A stretch of DNA of 64,000 nt, taken from Hoeflea_A sp963921345. GTDB lineage: Bacteria; Pseudomonadota; Alphaproteobacteria; Rhizobiales; Rhizobiaceae. Under the pieces are notes generated by a model. The model had not been told where the DNA came from. It searched no databases and saw only the letters and a list, made by a program, of their open reading frames with translations. Each line of letters starts with the position of its first letter. Within the stretch, counting starts at the first letter, position 1. Made by a program: the position numbers and the translations under genes. Location of the stretch: positions 620,001-684,000 of the forward strand of contig CAWUFE020000007.1 in the NCBI GenBank assembly GCA_963921345.3, given 5' to 3'. Positions 16,401 through 25,407 of the stretch are shown one piece after another.

Positions 16401-16933
16401 GCCGCAGCGGAATTCAGGGTCAGGGCGCCGATCCCGGCAGCCGCGTTCAGTCCGACACTTCCGCTGACACTGATCGGAACAAGATTGATGTTGTTCTTCA
16501 GATTTCCGACCAGCACGTTCGCCCCGACGCCGAGCCCGACACTGGCGGCGGCCGATACGCCGACATAGGTGCCGTCCAGCCTGCCGGCCGGAACCTGGTA
16601 GCTGGGCGCATAGACGGCCCAAAGAAGACGGCCACGACGGGTGAAGCCGATATCCGGACCGACCCTTGTGATCGTGCCGTCATAGTATTCGAAGAGCTCG
16701 CCGCCACGGGCGTTCTCAAAAGTGCAGGTCAGATCGGTCGACGAACCGATGACGTAGCCGATGCTGCGGCTGGTTGTGCAGGCCAGCAGGCCAACCTTGC
16801 TGAAATGCTGTTTCGGGGCGGGCTGGACAGGTGCGGGCGGCTGCGGTGTATCGGCGGCGCCGGCCGGGACCGCGGTGGTTCCGGCTACGGCCACGCCCAG
16901 ACCGAAGGCGGTCGCGAGGGTGCTCAGCTTCAT
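16391..16933 (-). CDS. Secreted DUF992 protein
   Basis: 180 residues with a signal peptide (MKLSTLATAFGLGVAVAGTTAVPAGAA) and a Pro-rich linker, then the DUF992 domain: KVGLLACTTSRSIGYVIGSSTDLTCTFEN, a two-cysteine N-terminal region, followed by DGTYVGVSAAASVGLGVGANVLVGN and a Gly/Ala-rich C terminus. The family is nearly confined to Hyphomicrobiales and relatives, has no known function, and is expected in the periplasm or outer membrane. Confidence 0.85.
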   Translation of the reverse strand: MKLSTLATAFGLGVAVAGTTAVPAGAADTPQPPAPVQPAPKQHFSKVGLLACTTSRSIGYVIGSSTDLTCTFENARGGELFEYYDGTITRVGPDIGFTRRGRLLWAVYAPSYQVPAGRLDGTYVGVSAAASVGLGVGANVLVGNLKNNINLVPISVSGSVGLNAAAGIGALTLNSAAAAR

Positions 16934-17237
16934 TTCAATTCTCCTTGGTGGACGGGAGCCGGAGGGGAGCGCTCCCGAGGAACAATATCGGCGTCTAACG
17001 CGCCCGAAATGCGCCGAGATTGTGTCTGTTCGCGGGTATTCCTGGGGCAGGAGTGGACCGGTCTGCCAGTGCTGCCAAAGTGCAACAGTGGTGCTTGTCC
17101 GAAGTGCGCTCTAAGCTTGCGCAATTCAGTCGCGACCGGGACACGGCAGGCGGTTAGGATTTGGCAATGCCGCCGGAGTAGGATGCCGGCATCCGAAGCC
17201 AGCTTTGATGCAGCAACGAGACAGGGATTTGCAAGCC
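16934..17237. promoter_or_regulatory. 304-bp divergent intergenic region
   Basis: Separates the start of the DUF992 gene (minus) from that of the FMN glutamate-synthase-like gene (plus), so both promoters should be here. I see no gene and no clear long dyad. Confidence 0.5.
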
Positions 17238-18815
17238 ATGGTGCGAAACGTGTTCTATATCATCTCGGTTGTGGCGGTTCTTCTGGTCGTTCTGATCGGG
17301 CTGTCGTGGCCGCCGATCTGGTGGGCGATGGTGATCGTCATCCCCTACATCCTGATCGGGCTCTACGACATCCATCTGGCGCCGCACAATGTGCTGCGCA
17401 ACTATCCGGTGATCGGCCATCTGCGCTACGCGATGGAGTTCATCAGCCCGGAGATCCGCCAGTACTTCATCGAAACCAACGAAAGCGGCAAACCCTACAA
17501 CCGCCTCCAGCGCACGCTGGTGCACGCCCGGTCGACGGGCACGGTCGACACACAGCCCTTCGGCACGCAATTCGATCTGATGGAGACCGGTTATATTCGC
17601 GGCAGCCATTCGCTGGCGCCCGTTAAACCCAATCCGGCGAATGCGCGCATCACGGTTGGCGGGCCCGACTGCAAGAAACCCTACGACGCGTCCAGGCTGA
17701 ACATCTCCGCCATGAGCTTCGGTGCGCTCAGCCCGACGGCAATCCACGCTCTCAATGCCGGGGCCAAGCGCGGCGGCTTTGCCCACAATACGGGCGAGGG
17801 CGGTCTCAGCCCCTACCATCTGGCCGGCGGCGGTGACATCATCTTCCAGATCGGAACCGGCTATTTCGGCTGCCGCACCGCGGACGGTCATTTCGACGAG
17901 GAGAAATTCATCAAGATCGCCGAACGCGATGTGGTCAAGATGATCGAAATCAAGCTCTCGCAGGGGGCCAAGCCGGCCCATGGCGGCGTGCTGCCGGCGG
18001 CCAAGGTCGACGAGGAGATCGCGCAGATTCGCGGGGTCCCGATGGGCAAGGATGTCATTTCGCCGCCGGCCCATACGACATTCGATTCGCCCGAGGGACT
18101 GATGCATTGGGTTGCCCGCCTGCGCGAGGTCAGCGGCGGCAAACCGATCGGGTTCAAGCTCTGCATCGGCCGCAGGCACGAGTTCATGGGCATCGTCAAA
18201 GCTATGCTCAAGACCGGCATCACTCCCGATTTTATTACCGTGGACGGGGCCGAGGGTGGAACCGGCGCTGCACCGCCGGAATTCACAAACAAGCTGGGTG
18301 TGCCGCTCAACGAGGCTCTCTGCTTCGTCCATTCCTGCCTGCTCGGCGCCAATCTGCGCGACAAGATGCGGGTGATCGCCAGCGCCAAGGTCGTCACCGG
18401 TTTCAACATCGTCGAGAAGATCGCGCTGGGCGCGGACATGTGCAACATGGCTCGGCCGATGCTTTTTGCTCTGGGCTGCATCCAGTCGGTTCGCTGCAAC
18501 ACCAACACCTGTCCGACCGGTATCGCCACCCAGGACCGCGGCCGGGCGAAAGCCGTGGATGTCGAACTGCGGCAAAAGCGCGTCGCCCAGTTTCACGAGG
18601 CGACGATCGAGAGTTTTCTGGACCTTGTGGGCGCCATGGGCTTCGAAGCGGCGGACGATCTGGCGCCGGACGACATCCACCAGCGCGTTGCTGACGAAAC
18701 CGAACGGTCCTACAGCAGCTTCCACGAATATCTCGACCCGGGCGAATTGCTCGGCGACGACATCCGCCCGGCCTATCGCAATCATTGGGAGAAGGCGAGC
18801 GCCGAGGCCTTCTGA
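17238..18815 (+). CDS. Membrane-anchored FMN-binding glutamate synthase-like protein
   Basis: 525 residues. Two hydrophobic helices near the N terminus (VFYIISVVAVLLVVLIGL, PIWWAMVIVIPYILIGLYDI) are followed by a GltB-type FMN barrel: MSFGALSPTAIHALNAGAKRGG, NTGEGGLSPYHL, VDGAEGGTGAAP, and a cysteine cluster CNTNTCPTGIATQ with an upstream Cys, as for the 3Fe-4S centre of glutamate synthase. It lacks the glutaminase and GltD parts, so it is not a full GOGAT; the substrate of such stand-alone proteins is unsettled. ATG 17238 has AGGGA ten bases upstream; ATG 17208 is possible. Confidence 0.82.
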   Translation: MVRNVFYIISVVAVLLVVLIGLSWPPIWWAMVIVIPYILIGLYDIHLAPHNVLRNYPVIGHLRYAMEFISPEIRQYFIETNESGKPYNRLQRTLVHARSTGTVDTQPFGTQFDLMETGYIRGSHSLAPVKPNPANARITVGGPDCKKPYDASRLNISAMSFGALSPTAIHALNAGAKRGGFAHNTGEGGLSPYHLAGGGDIIFQIGTGYFGCRTADGHFDEEKFIKIAERDVVKMIEIKLSQGAKPAHGGVLPAAKVDEEIAQIRGVPMGKDVISPPAHTTFDSPEGLMHWVARLREVSGGKPIGFKLCIGRRHEFMGIVKAMLKTGITPDFITVDGAEGGTGAAPPEFTNKLGVPLNEALCFVHSCLLGANLRDKMRVIASAKVVTGFNIVEKIALGADMCNMARPMLFALGCIQSVRCNTNTCPTGIATQDRGRAKAVDVELRQKRVAQFHEATIESFLDLVGAMGFEAADDLAPDDIHQRVADETERSYSSFHEYLDPGELLGDDIRPAYRNHWEKASAEAF

Positions 18816-18830
18816 CCGGTCCCTCCAGGC

Positions 18831-19532
18831 CTATTGTTTCAGAACGGAAACGTCCAATTCGTCGATAATGCTTGTCAGGTCGAGGCGCGTCTGAACCGTA
18901 TCGGAGTTGCCGAACCAGAACCCGTTGTCGCGCAGGTCGCAAAACCAGGCGATCAGGTCCGGCAGCCGGTCGGGATCGAAGACGACTCTTTTCATGGTGA
19001 CGCCGTCGGATCCGTCTTCCAGCATGTGTTCGAGCGACGCGTCGATTTCACCGCGATGAACGACCGTGTCGCCGGCGGAAACAAATCCGCATTTGCGGAA
19101 CGAGGCTTCCGGACTGGTGTTGCCCTCGGTGAAATGTGCCTGGTAGGCGGAATCCCAGTCGTCGGATTTCGACCGGACCAGATCGTGCAGCAGTGCTATG
19201 CGGGTCAGCAGGCTGCCGAGGCGAAGACCGCGCGCCCCGGGATGCACGACAAGACCGCCCAACTCGCTCTCCCGCTGCCGGTTCGGCGCATCCACCTCGT
19301 TGTCCTGGATGATCAGGGTGCCCAGAAGCGAGTCGTTGTGGGAGACATTCTGCAGTTCGAACAGCCGATGCTCTTTGGCCGCGTTGCGGAAAACCGACGG
19401 CGGCCGGTCGAAAAGCGTGCCCTCGTTGAGAGTGTCGACGAAGGTAAAGACGGCGCGCGAGTCCTCGGCCTCGGTCATGCGGAAGTAAAGCACGTCGCCA
19501 TCGCGCAGGTGTGACGGTGTATGCTCAGCCAT
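18831..19532 (-). CDS. GNAT-fold acyltransferase-like protein
   Basis: 233 residues. A central GNAT signature is visible: ESELGGLVVHPGARGLRLGSLLTRIALLHDL, where the R-x-x-R/L-G-S loop would bind acyl-CoA, followed by SFRKCGFVSAGD. The C-terminal about 60 residues (VTMKRVVFDPDRLPDLIAWFCDL) are not a standard part of the fold. The substrate is unknown. It is the last gene of an apparent operon with two paralogous MFS genes (28 bp after the second). Confidence 0.7.
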   Translation of the reverse strand: MAEHTPSHLRDGDVLYFRMTEAEDSRAVFTFVDTLNEGTLFDRPPSVFRNAAKEHRLFELQNVSHNDSLLGTLIIQDNEVDAPNRQRESELGGLVVHPGARGLRLGSLLTRIALLHDLVRSKSDDWDSAYQAHFTEGNTSPEASFRKCGFVSAGDTVVHRGEIDASLEHMLEDGSDGVTMKRVVFDPDRLPDLIAWFCDLRDNGFWFGNSDTVQTRLDLTSIIDELDVSVLKQ

Positions 19533-19560
19533 CGGCCCGACCATAATCTGAGACTGCCAT

Positions 19561-20856
19561 TTACGAGGCCTCCGCTTCCTCCTGAGTCGAATAGCTCGAA
19601 ACACGGAACGCCAGATAGGCGGCGATGCCGTTGATCACGGCAACGACCAGGATGGCCCAGACAACGTGCTGCAGGTGGGCGACGGCCGCGAGCAATGAGG
19701 ACAACCCGACTCCGACGATGCGCACCATGACCTTGGAAACGCCGACACCGATCACCCGGTATTGCGGCGGCGCCACATCGATGAAGTACAGCCACCGCGC
19801 GGTCGAGACGCCGTTGACGGCGACCGTTACCATGAACAGCGCGGCCGCGTGGATCAGCGGTTCACTGACCACCGGTACGAAGTGATTTGAAAACAGCAGC
19901 AACCCGGCAGCCGCGGCAAGCAAGGCCCCAATAATCATCACCGTGCGCGTGGACCGGTGTCCGACCGCCTGCCACAACGGGCCCGCAACCAGGAGCGCCA
20001 GCGCGGTCGATATCACCAACGCGGTCAGACCCTTCGGTGTGTTGTCGTGCGAAAGCGCCGCGAGGATGGCATAGAAGGGCACCGACATTTCGACTGTCAG
20101 AAGCGCAAGCCGAACCACCAGATACTTGCGGAACCACTCCAGTTTGATCAGCACGGTGAAGTTGCCGTAGATCTCGTGCAGATGATTGCGCAGCGAGAAC
20201 CGCCGGCGCGGTTTTGGCTCGGCCTTGTCCGAGTCGTCCGGATCGGCTGTGTATTCGCGCACGAGCAGCAGGACGGCGCTGGCCGTCAAAAAGGAGATGA
20301 TCCCGATGATGACGATGGCTGCGTGTCTGGTGAATGGCGGGTCGGATTGAAAATACTGGTGCGAAGTCCAGACCAGCGCCGCCGTAGCAAAGCCGCCCAG
20401 CGTCATGACGCTGTAGAGCAGCCTGTTGCGTGACTCCGACTGCAGCACATTGCCGTAGAAATCGGCGTTGAGGATGCTCTGATACTCTCTGGTCAGCCCG
20501 ATGACCAGGATGACCGCGATGAAGGTCAGCGTTACGATGAGCGAAGTTCCGAATGCGGCGGACGTCAGGGCCAGAAAAAAACAGGCGGCGACGACGATAT
20601 CGGTCATCGCCAGGTCGACTTTCTTGCGCGGCCGCCGCGCGGCGATCGGGGTGCCGAACAGCGCCGTCATCAGCGCCGCAGCCTGGCGGATGGTTACGAG
20701 CAGGCCGGCGATGATAACCGGGACGTCGAGCGAAATTGCCAGGTAGGAGATGACCACCGAAGGATTGGCCATTGTCCATGCCATGGTGTTGAAAGTGCCC
20801 TGTCCGCGAAGAATGGAGTAGTTGCGCTTTTCTTCATTCTGGTGGTCGCCGTTCAT
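19561..20856 (-). CDS. MFS-type membrane protein (paralogue B of tandem pair)
   Basis: 431 residues, about 12 transmembrane helices. Shared with its upstream neighbour are the N-terminal pattern PSVVISYLAISLDVPVIIAG, a charged central loop (REYTADPDDSDKAEPKPRRRFS), and a late helix-turn IDVAPPQYRVIGVGVSKVMVRI. Together they point to a recent tandem duplication. It is the second gene of the operon; ATG 20856 (MNGDHQNEEKRN) was chosen. The family resembles MFS exporters only loosely and the substrate is unknown. Confidence 0.75.
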   Translation of the reverse strand: MNGDHQNEEKRNYSILRGQGTFNTMAWTMANPSVVISYLAISLDVPVIIAGLLVTIRQAAALMTALFGTPIAARRPRKKVDLAMTDIVVAACFFLALTSAAFGTSLIVTLTFIAVILVIGLTREYQSILNADFYGNVLQSESRNRLLYSVMTLGGFATAALVWTSHQYFQSDPPFTRHAAIVIIGIISFLTASAVLLLVREYTADPDDSDKAEPKPRRRFSLRNHLHEIYGNFTVLIKLEWFRKYLVVRLALLTVEMSVPFYAILAALSHDNTPKGLTALVISTALALLVAGPLWQAVGHRSTRTVMIIGALLAAAAGLLLFSNHFVPVVSEPLIHAAALFMVTVAVNGVSTARWLYFIDVAPPQYRVIGVGVSKVMVRIVGVGLSSLLAAVAHLQHVVWAILVVAVINGIAAYLAFRVSSYSTQEEAEAS

Positions 20857-20934
20857 GATCTGCAAATTCAAGCTGCTGGTTGGGTTTCCTGGCTCCGTGA
20901 CGATTTAGCCATTGAACATAGTCGGTGGGCTTCA

Positions 20935-22260
20935 TCAATCGGTTAATTCCGGCGAACCGGTCTGTGGATCCGCTTGCTGACGTGCGGTTACGAATGCGAA
21001 ACAGGCTGCCAATACGTTCAGGCAGGCAAGCGCGACAATCGCCCAGACCACGTGCTGAGTGTGTGCGAGTGCAGCCATGACCGTCGTCAGCGCGATTCCC
21101 GAAATCCGCGACACGCTTTTGGAAACTGCCAGTCCGCGGACCCGGTATTCCTTCGGCGCAATGTCCATATAGTAGAGGTATCGTGCCGTCTGCACACCTT
21201 GCACCGCAACTGTCACAAGAAACAGGGCGACCGCATGGGCAAGAATGGTGTCTGCGAATTTCAGGAAATGATTGAGCACCAGCATCAGGCCGCTCGAGGC
21301 AGCCATGGCGGCGCCGAGCAGCATGACGAGACGGTTGGAGTATCCGGTGACCAGACGCCAGATGGGAGCCGCAACGGTCAACGCCAGGGCAGACGAAATG
21401 ACGAGGGCCGTCAGCCCCTTTTGAGAAGTGCCGTGAGACAGGGCCGCCAGAATCGCGAAGAACGGGATTGAAAGCTCGATGGTCTGCAGCGAAAGGCGCA
21501 CCGTCAGAAAACGACGGAACCACGCCATGCTCCAAAGCTCCGCCAAGCCAGCCAGGTAGTGGCGGATCGCGACTTTTCCCCCGGTCGGCTGGATCTGCTG
21601 GCGCTCGTCGGAGTCCGGCTTCTTTCCACTTGTCAACTCGCGCACAAGCAGCATCGCGGTTGCGGACAGGCAGAAACAGGCGGTGGCAATCAGCACGATG
21701 GTCGAATGACGTGCCAGCGCCGGGGAATCGATCATCAGCAGATGTGCCGACCAGGCGAGCGCCATGGTCCCGAGCCCGCCGATGATCATAGCGGTGTACA
21801 GCAGTCGCATTCGGCTGCCGGAATGCAGGACGTCCGCCATGAAGTCGTAGTTGAGCAGGCTCTGAAACTCCTCAGTGAAGCCGATGCACGCGACGATGAG
21901 TATGAATGTGATCGTGACGACGGTGGACGTGCCCAATGCGACCGAAGCGATCGCCAGCAGGAAGCAGAGCGCCAGAATGCCGTCGGTTGCGGCAAGGTCG
22001 CGTTTCCTGTTCGGCCGATTGGCCGCAAATTCCGATCCAAACAGGGTGGTCGCCAGGTTTGCCGATCGCCTGACCGTCATCAGCAGGCCGGCGAGAAAAA
22101 CCGGGACGTCGAGGGTGATCGCCAGATAGACGAGAACGACCGAGGGGCTGGCCAACGTCCATCCAATGGTCGCCAGGCTGGCCTGTCCCGACAGGATGGC
22201 AAGGTTGCGTCCCTCGTCTCGGCTTTCAGCGGTCATGGCAACCGGCGTTCCTGTTTCCAT
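20935..22260 (-). CDS. MFS-type membrane protein (paralogue A of tandem pair)
   Basis: 441 residues with about 12 helices. It has PSVVLVYLAITLDVPVFLAG at the position matching PSVVISYLAISLDVPVIIAG in the next gene and MDIAPKEYRVRGLAVSKSVSRI late in the protein. GGAGACC stands directly before ATG 22260 (METGTPVAMT). It is the first gene of an operon with its paralogue and a GNAT protein, reading away from a LuxR response regulator across 173 bp, which suggests control by that two-component system. Confidence 0.75.
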   Translation of the reverse strand: METGTPVAMTAESRDEGRNLAILSGQASLATIGWTLASPSVVLVYLAITLDVPVFLAGLLMTVRRSANLATTLFGSEFAANRPNRKRDLAATDGILALCFLLAIASVALGTSTVVTITFILIVACIGFTEEFQSLLNYDFMADVLHSGSRMRLLYTAMIIGGLGTMALAWSAHLLMIDSPALARHSTIVLIATACFCLSATAMLLVRELTSGKKPDSDERQQIQPTGGKVAIRHYLAGLAELWSMAWFRRFLTVRLSLQTIELSIPFFAILAALSHGTSQKGLTALVISSALALTVAAPIWRLVTGYSNRLVMLLGAAMAASSGLMLVLNHFLKFADTILAHAVALFLVTVAVQGVQTARYLYYMDIAPKEYRVRGLAVSKSVSRISGIALTTVMAALAHTQHVVWAIVALACLNVLAACFAFVTARQQADPQTGSPELTD

Positions 22261-22433
22261 GGGTCTCCTTCGTCCATCCGGAGTGTGGCCGCTCGCCAAA
22301 ATCTGTCACAGGATCGACAATCCGTCGCGGATTTTGGTGTTTTGTGTGAAGTGTCTCATTCAATTTGGGCGACGATCCGACTATACCGGTATGTTGCAGA
22401 CAGCCACCATAGCGCGCGGACCGGTGTTTTTGC
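22261..22433. promoter_or_regulatory. Divergent promoter region, MFS operon / response regulator
   Basis: A 173-bp stretch between the MFS-MFS-GNAT operon and the LuxR-type regulator gene. It must hold both promoters and is the likely target of the regulator. I could not pick out a convincing NarL-type site by eye. Confidence 0.45.
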
Positions 22434-23093
22434 ATGGCCAAGTGTATCGACGTTGCGATTGTGGACGACCATCAGATGTTCGCGGACGGTCTGAGCAGGC
22501 TGATCGCCAGCCTCGATTCGCGATTTCGCTGCCGGACCATATCGTCGCCCCTGTCCGCTCTGGGCCAGATCGCGGACGGCAGGCGCTTCGACCTCATCAT
22601 TTCCGACCTGATCATGGACAGCATCAACGGGATCGCCTTCCTGCGGGCGCTGCGAAATCGAGGCGTCAAAACGCCGGTCCTGATCATTTCAGGCATAACC
22701 ACCGCACCGCCGATCGAGGAGGCCCTGCGTCTTGGCGCCAAGGGGTTTCTCCCGAAATCGGCGCCCTCCGATGTGCTGAGCGACGCGCTGGAGGCGGTTC
22801 TCGCCGGTGAAATTTTCCTGCCGCCCGACCTGTGGAGCGTCTATGAGGAGAACCATCATTCGGCCAACCGCGCGCACACTGACGAAATCGGGCCGCGACC
22901 GCAATTAAGCCAACGCCAGATCGAGGTGCTGCAACTGGTCTCCGAGGGTTACTCCAATCGCGACATAGCCTCCATGCTCAAGGTGAGCGAGAATACGGTG
23001 AAGACTCATGTCAAAAGGGTCTTCAATCTCCTGGACGTCAACAGCCGCGCCGCCTGTGTTCGCAAGGCCCAGAATATCGGCCTGATTCGCTGA
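22434..23093 (+). CDS. LuxR/NarL-family response regulator
   Basis: 219 residues. The receiver domain (1-125) has the acidic pair D11-D12, phospho-acceptor D58 in IISDLIMD, S86 and K108. The C-terminal LuxR helix-turn-helix is LSQRQIEVLQLVSEGYSNRDIASMLKVSENTVKTHVKRVFNLL. It converges with a hybrid histidine kinase gene 18 bp away, its probable partner, and diverges from the MFS operon. The ribosome binding site is weak. Confidence 0.92.
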   Translation: MAKCIDVAIVDDHQMFADGLSRLIASLDSRFRCRTISSPLSALGQIADGRRFDLIISDLIMDSINGIAFLRALRNRGVKTPVLIISGITTAPPIEEALRLGAKGFLPKSAPSDVLSDALEAVLAGEIFLPPDLWSVYEENHHSANRAHTDEIGPRPQLSQRQIEVLQLVSEGYSNRDIASMLKVSENTVKTHVKRVFNLLDVNSRAACVRKAQNIGLIR

Positions 23094-23111
23094 ATTGTCC
23101 CCGCTGCTACG

Positions 23112-24932
23112 TTAGTGGCCTGACATTTCGGCTGATGCGGTTGCCGGCTGCAATTTCGCGAAGCCGTCCTCTGGAGCTGGATCGGCCGGAAGCGCCAGTC
23201 GCCGGATTGCCGCGTGCAGGGTGGCCGCCTCGACCGGCTTCATGAGGACGCGTGTGTTGTCGGGAATTTTTTCGCCGCCGACAGCGTCGACATTGCCGGT
23301 CATGATGAGGGCGGGAACAGCCGTCCCCGTCAGTTGCCGCACCCGATCCACGCACTGCAGGCCGGTCCGTTCTCCGCGCAGCCGCATGTCGACGATCATA
23401 ACGTCGGGCGCCAGCCCCAGCGTCTGCAGCAACAGCACCGCCTCGTCCGTCGAAACAGCGGTGTAAACTTCGCAGCCCCAGTCGGAAAGCAGCAGCGACA
23501 TGCTTTCAAGCACGCTGCTGTCGTCATCGACGACGAGCACGCTCTTGCGCAACGAACTCAAAGAGGCCAAATGAAGCTCCGTGATGCCGGCTTCGGCGGA
23601 TGACTTTTCCAAGACGAACGAAATCCGGGTGCCGACACCAGGCTCCGAACGCAGTTGCATCTCGATCTCCAGCATGGCGCAAAGTCGTCGAACGATGGAG
23701 AGCCCAAGGCCCAGCCCCTTCTGGCGATCCCGCTCGGGATTGTGAAGCTGCACATATTCCTCGAACACTTCCGACTGTTTGTCGTCGGCGATGCCCACGC
23801 CGTCGTCGTCGACCGTCAAGACGGCGCGATTGTCCCGTGATTTGAGGGAGACCAAAACCCGGCCGCCGGGAGGTGTGAACTTGATGGCGTTCGACAGGGC
23901 ATTTCTCAGGACACGAGCCAGCAGGGCACTGTCCGACTCGGCCGCAATCGCCTCGAGATCCCACGTCAGATCGATGGATTTTTCCCGGGCAGCCACGGCG
24001 AATTCGTCGACAACGGTTGCCGCCAGCCGACCGAGATCGACGGGTCCGCGATGCACGACAACAGATCCGGAATCCAGTCTTGAAATGTCGACAAGACCAT
24101 CGAGAAGCTCACCAATGCCGCGCCAGCTGGCATCTATCTTGTCGAGTAGCTCCAACTGGTCGGTCGTGGTGAGCCGGGTGCGCAGGGCGGCGATGAAGTT
24201 GCCTTGAGCGTGCAGCGGCTGCGCAAGGTCATGACTGGTCGCCGCCAGAAACCGGGTCTTGTTCCGGTTGATCTTGTCGATCTCGTCGCGCTGTGCCTTC
24301 AGCTTGTCGACCAGCGATTGCTGCTGTCGTCGCGCTACGATGTTTGCGACGACGATACGGTGGGTGTAGCGGGCCAGGAGAAAAAACGGCACCAAAGCCG
24401 CAACGGCCGCGATGCCGAACCCGTAACCGGGCATCGGACCCGCCAGGATCACCGAAGCGCCATAGACCAGAAGCGCCGAACCGGCGGCGGCGAGATAGGA
24501 CGGCAGATAATAACCGTGGCTGACGACGGCACCGGTCGAGTAGGCCATGACCACCAGAAAGGCGATCATCACGGAAACAAAGGATTCCGGATTGGCGAGC
24601 ACCGCCATTCCGATGCCCCAGGTCAGTCCCGAAGCCAACGCAGACAAGGTGTTGGCAAACAGGTAGCGGTCGATGTTCTCGACGCTGAAGGGGTGCTTTG
24701 CCTGGACATACAGATAGATCGGCGGCAGGGCGGCGACGGCAACGACGGCCGCCAGCCAGACGATCACGTCGCGGACCGGAACCTGGAAGCTGAGAATGAT
24801 CGAGGAAAAGAACGCGAACGCAAGTGCCGAGGTCGTCGCGGCTGGCGATCGTGTCGCCAGTTTGCGGGCAATGCCGATTTTGATCTCGGTTTGCTCTTCC
24901 GGCGGGTAAGGCGCCGAGTCCACATAGACCAT
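23112..24932 (-). CDS. Hybrid sensor histidine kinase with C-terminal receiver
   Basis: 606 residues. About six transmembrane helices occupy residues 35-200, a short coiled linker follows, then the HisKA domain with H234 in TSHDLAQPLHA, and an ATPase domain with N-box RNALSNAIKF, G1 DDDGVGIAD and G2 KGLGLGLSIV. A receiver domain ends the protein with D515 in VMIVDMRL. The HDLxQPL H-box is that of kinases resembling Pseudomonas NahK/ErcS'. No separate periplasmic sensor domain is present, so the signal is probably sensed in the membrane. The likely partner is the adjacent LuxR regulator. Confidence 0.9.
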   Translation of the reverse strand: MVYVDSAPYPPEEQTEIKIGIARKLATRSPAATTSALAFAFFSSIILSFQVPVRDVIVWLAAVVAVAALPPIYLYVQAKHPFSVENIDRYLFANTLSALASGLTWGIGMAVLANPESFVSVMIAFLVVMAYSTGAVVSHGYYLPSYLAAAGSALLVYGASVILAGPMPGYGFGIAAVAALVPFFLLARYTHRIVVANIVARRQQQSLVDKLKAQRDEIDKINRNKTRFLAATSHDLAQPLHAQGNFIAALRTRLTTTDQLELLDKIDASWRGIGELLDGLVDISRLDSGSVVVHRGPVDLGRLAATVVDEFAVAAREKSIDLTWDLEAIAAESDSALLARVLRNALSNAIKFTPPGGRVLVSLKSRDNRAVLTVDDDGVGIADDKQSEVFEEYVQLHNPERDRQKGLGLGLSIVRRLCAMLEIEMQLRSEPGVGTRISFVLEKSSAEAGITELHLASLSSLRKSVLVVDDDSSVLESMSLLLSDWGCEVYTAVSTDEAVLLLQTLGLAPDVMIVDMRLRGERTGLQCVDRVRQLTGTAVPALIMTGNVDAVGGEKIPDNTRVLMKPVEAATLHAAIRRLALPADPAPEDGFAKLQPATASAEMSGH

Positions 24933-25407
24933 GGATATCCCCGCTATCTCGTCATGCGACCGGTTCCGGCGATGCTATGCGCTTCGACGCAGTTTGGCCA
25001 TTGCGCGTGTCCGGCCGGAAGGAGCCGGCAACAGTTCGATATTATTGAACGGACCGTAACCGAAAATTGCACACGGTGTCACCCGAACGGGTGATTGAGC
25101 GGCCGAATCGCCTGACTTAGGCTGCGTTTGTTACGAGTGTTCACAGACGGTGAGTCGTGCCGGTCATTCGCGAACATTACAGGCCGGGGGCCTTGGCGGA
25201 TCGGCGTGAAGCACATCTGGCGATGGGGAACTCGTAACACGTCGGTGGTGCCTGATGGGGGGCTTGACGGCACCGCTGATCCTATTTGTCGATTGCGCGC
25301 GACCCAGGTCGCCCGGGGCGCGGCCGACAAAGGAAAGCAGGACGCATTGCATCCCGCCTCGATGCTTTACGTTCTGCTTTCCACCATCCCTCCGGCGATC
25401 GAATTCC
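24933..25407. other. 475-bp region without a supported gene
   Basis: Contains the promoter of the histidine kinase gene at its left end and a long hairpin (25332-25382) at its right end. Short open frames exist on both strands, but none shows a ribosome binding site, a recognisable domain or a plausible protein composition. Confidence 0.55.
25332..25382 (-). terminator. Long imperfect hairpin downstream of the D-2-hydroxyacid dehydrogenase gene
   Basis: GGAAAGCAG (25332-25340) pairs with CTGCTTTCC (25374-25382); inside, ACG pairs with CGT and GCATC (25349-25353) pairs with GATGC (25361-25365) around a seven-base loop. Read on the minus strand it begins 25 bp after the stop codon and is followed by TTTGTC, fitting a terminator. 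Confidence 0.55.

Noticed and set aside
17154..18785. A 543-codon minus-strand frame opposite the glutamate-synthase-like gene
   Set aside because: Composition rich in His, Asp and Arg, no recognisable motif, and it lies wholly on top of a supported gene.
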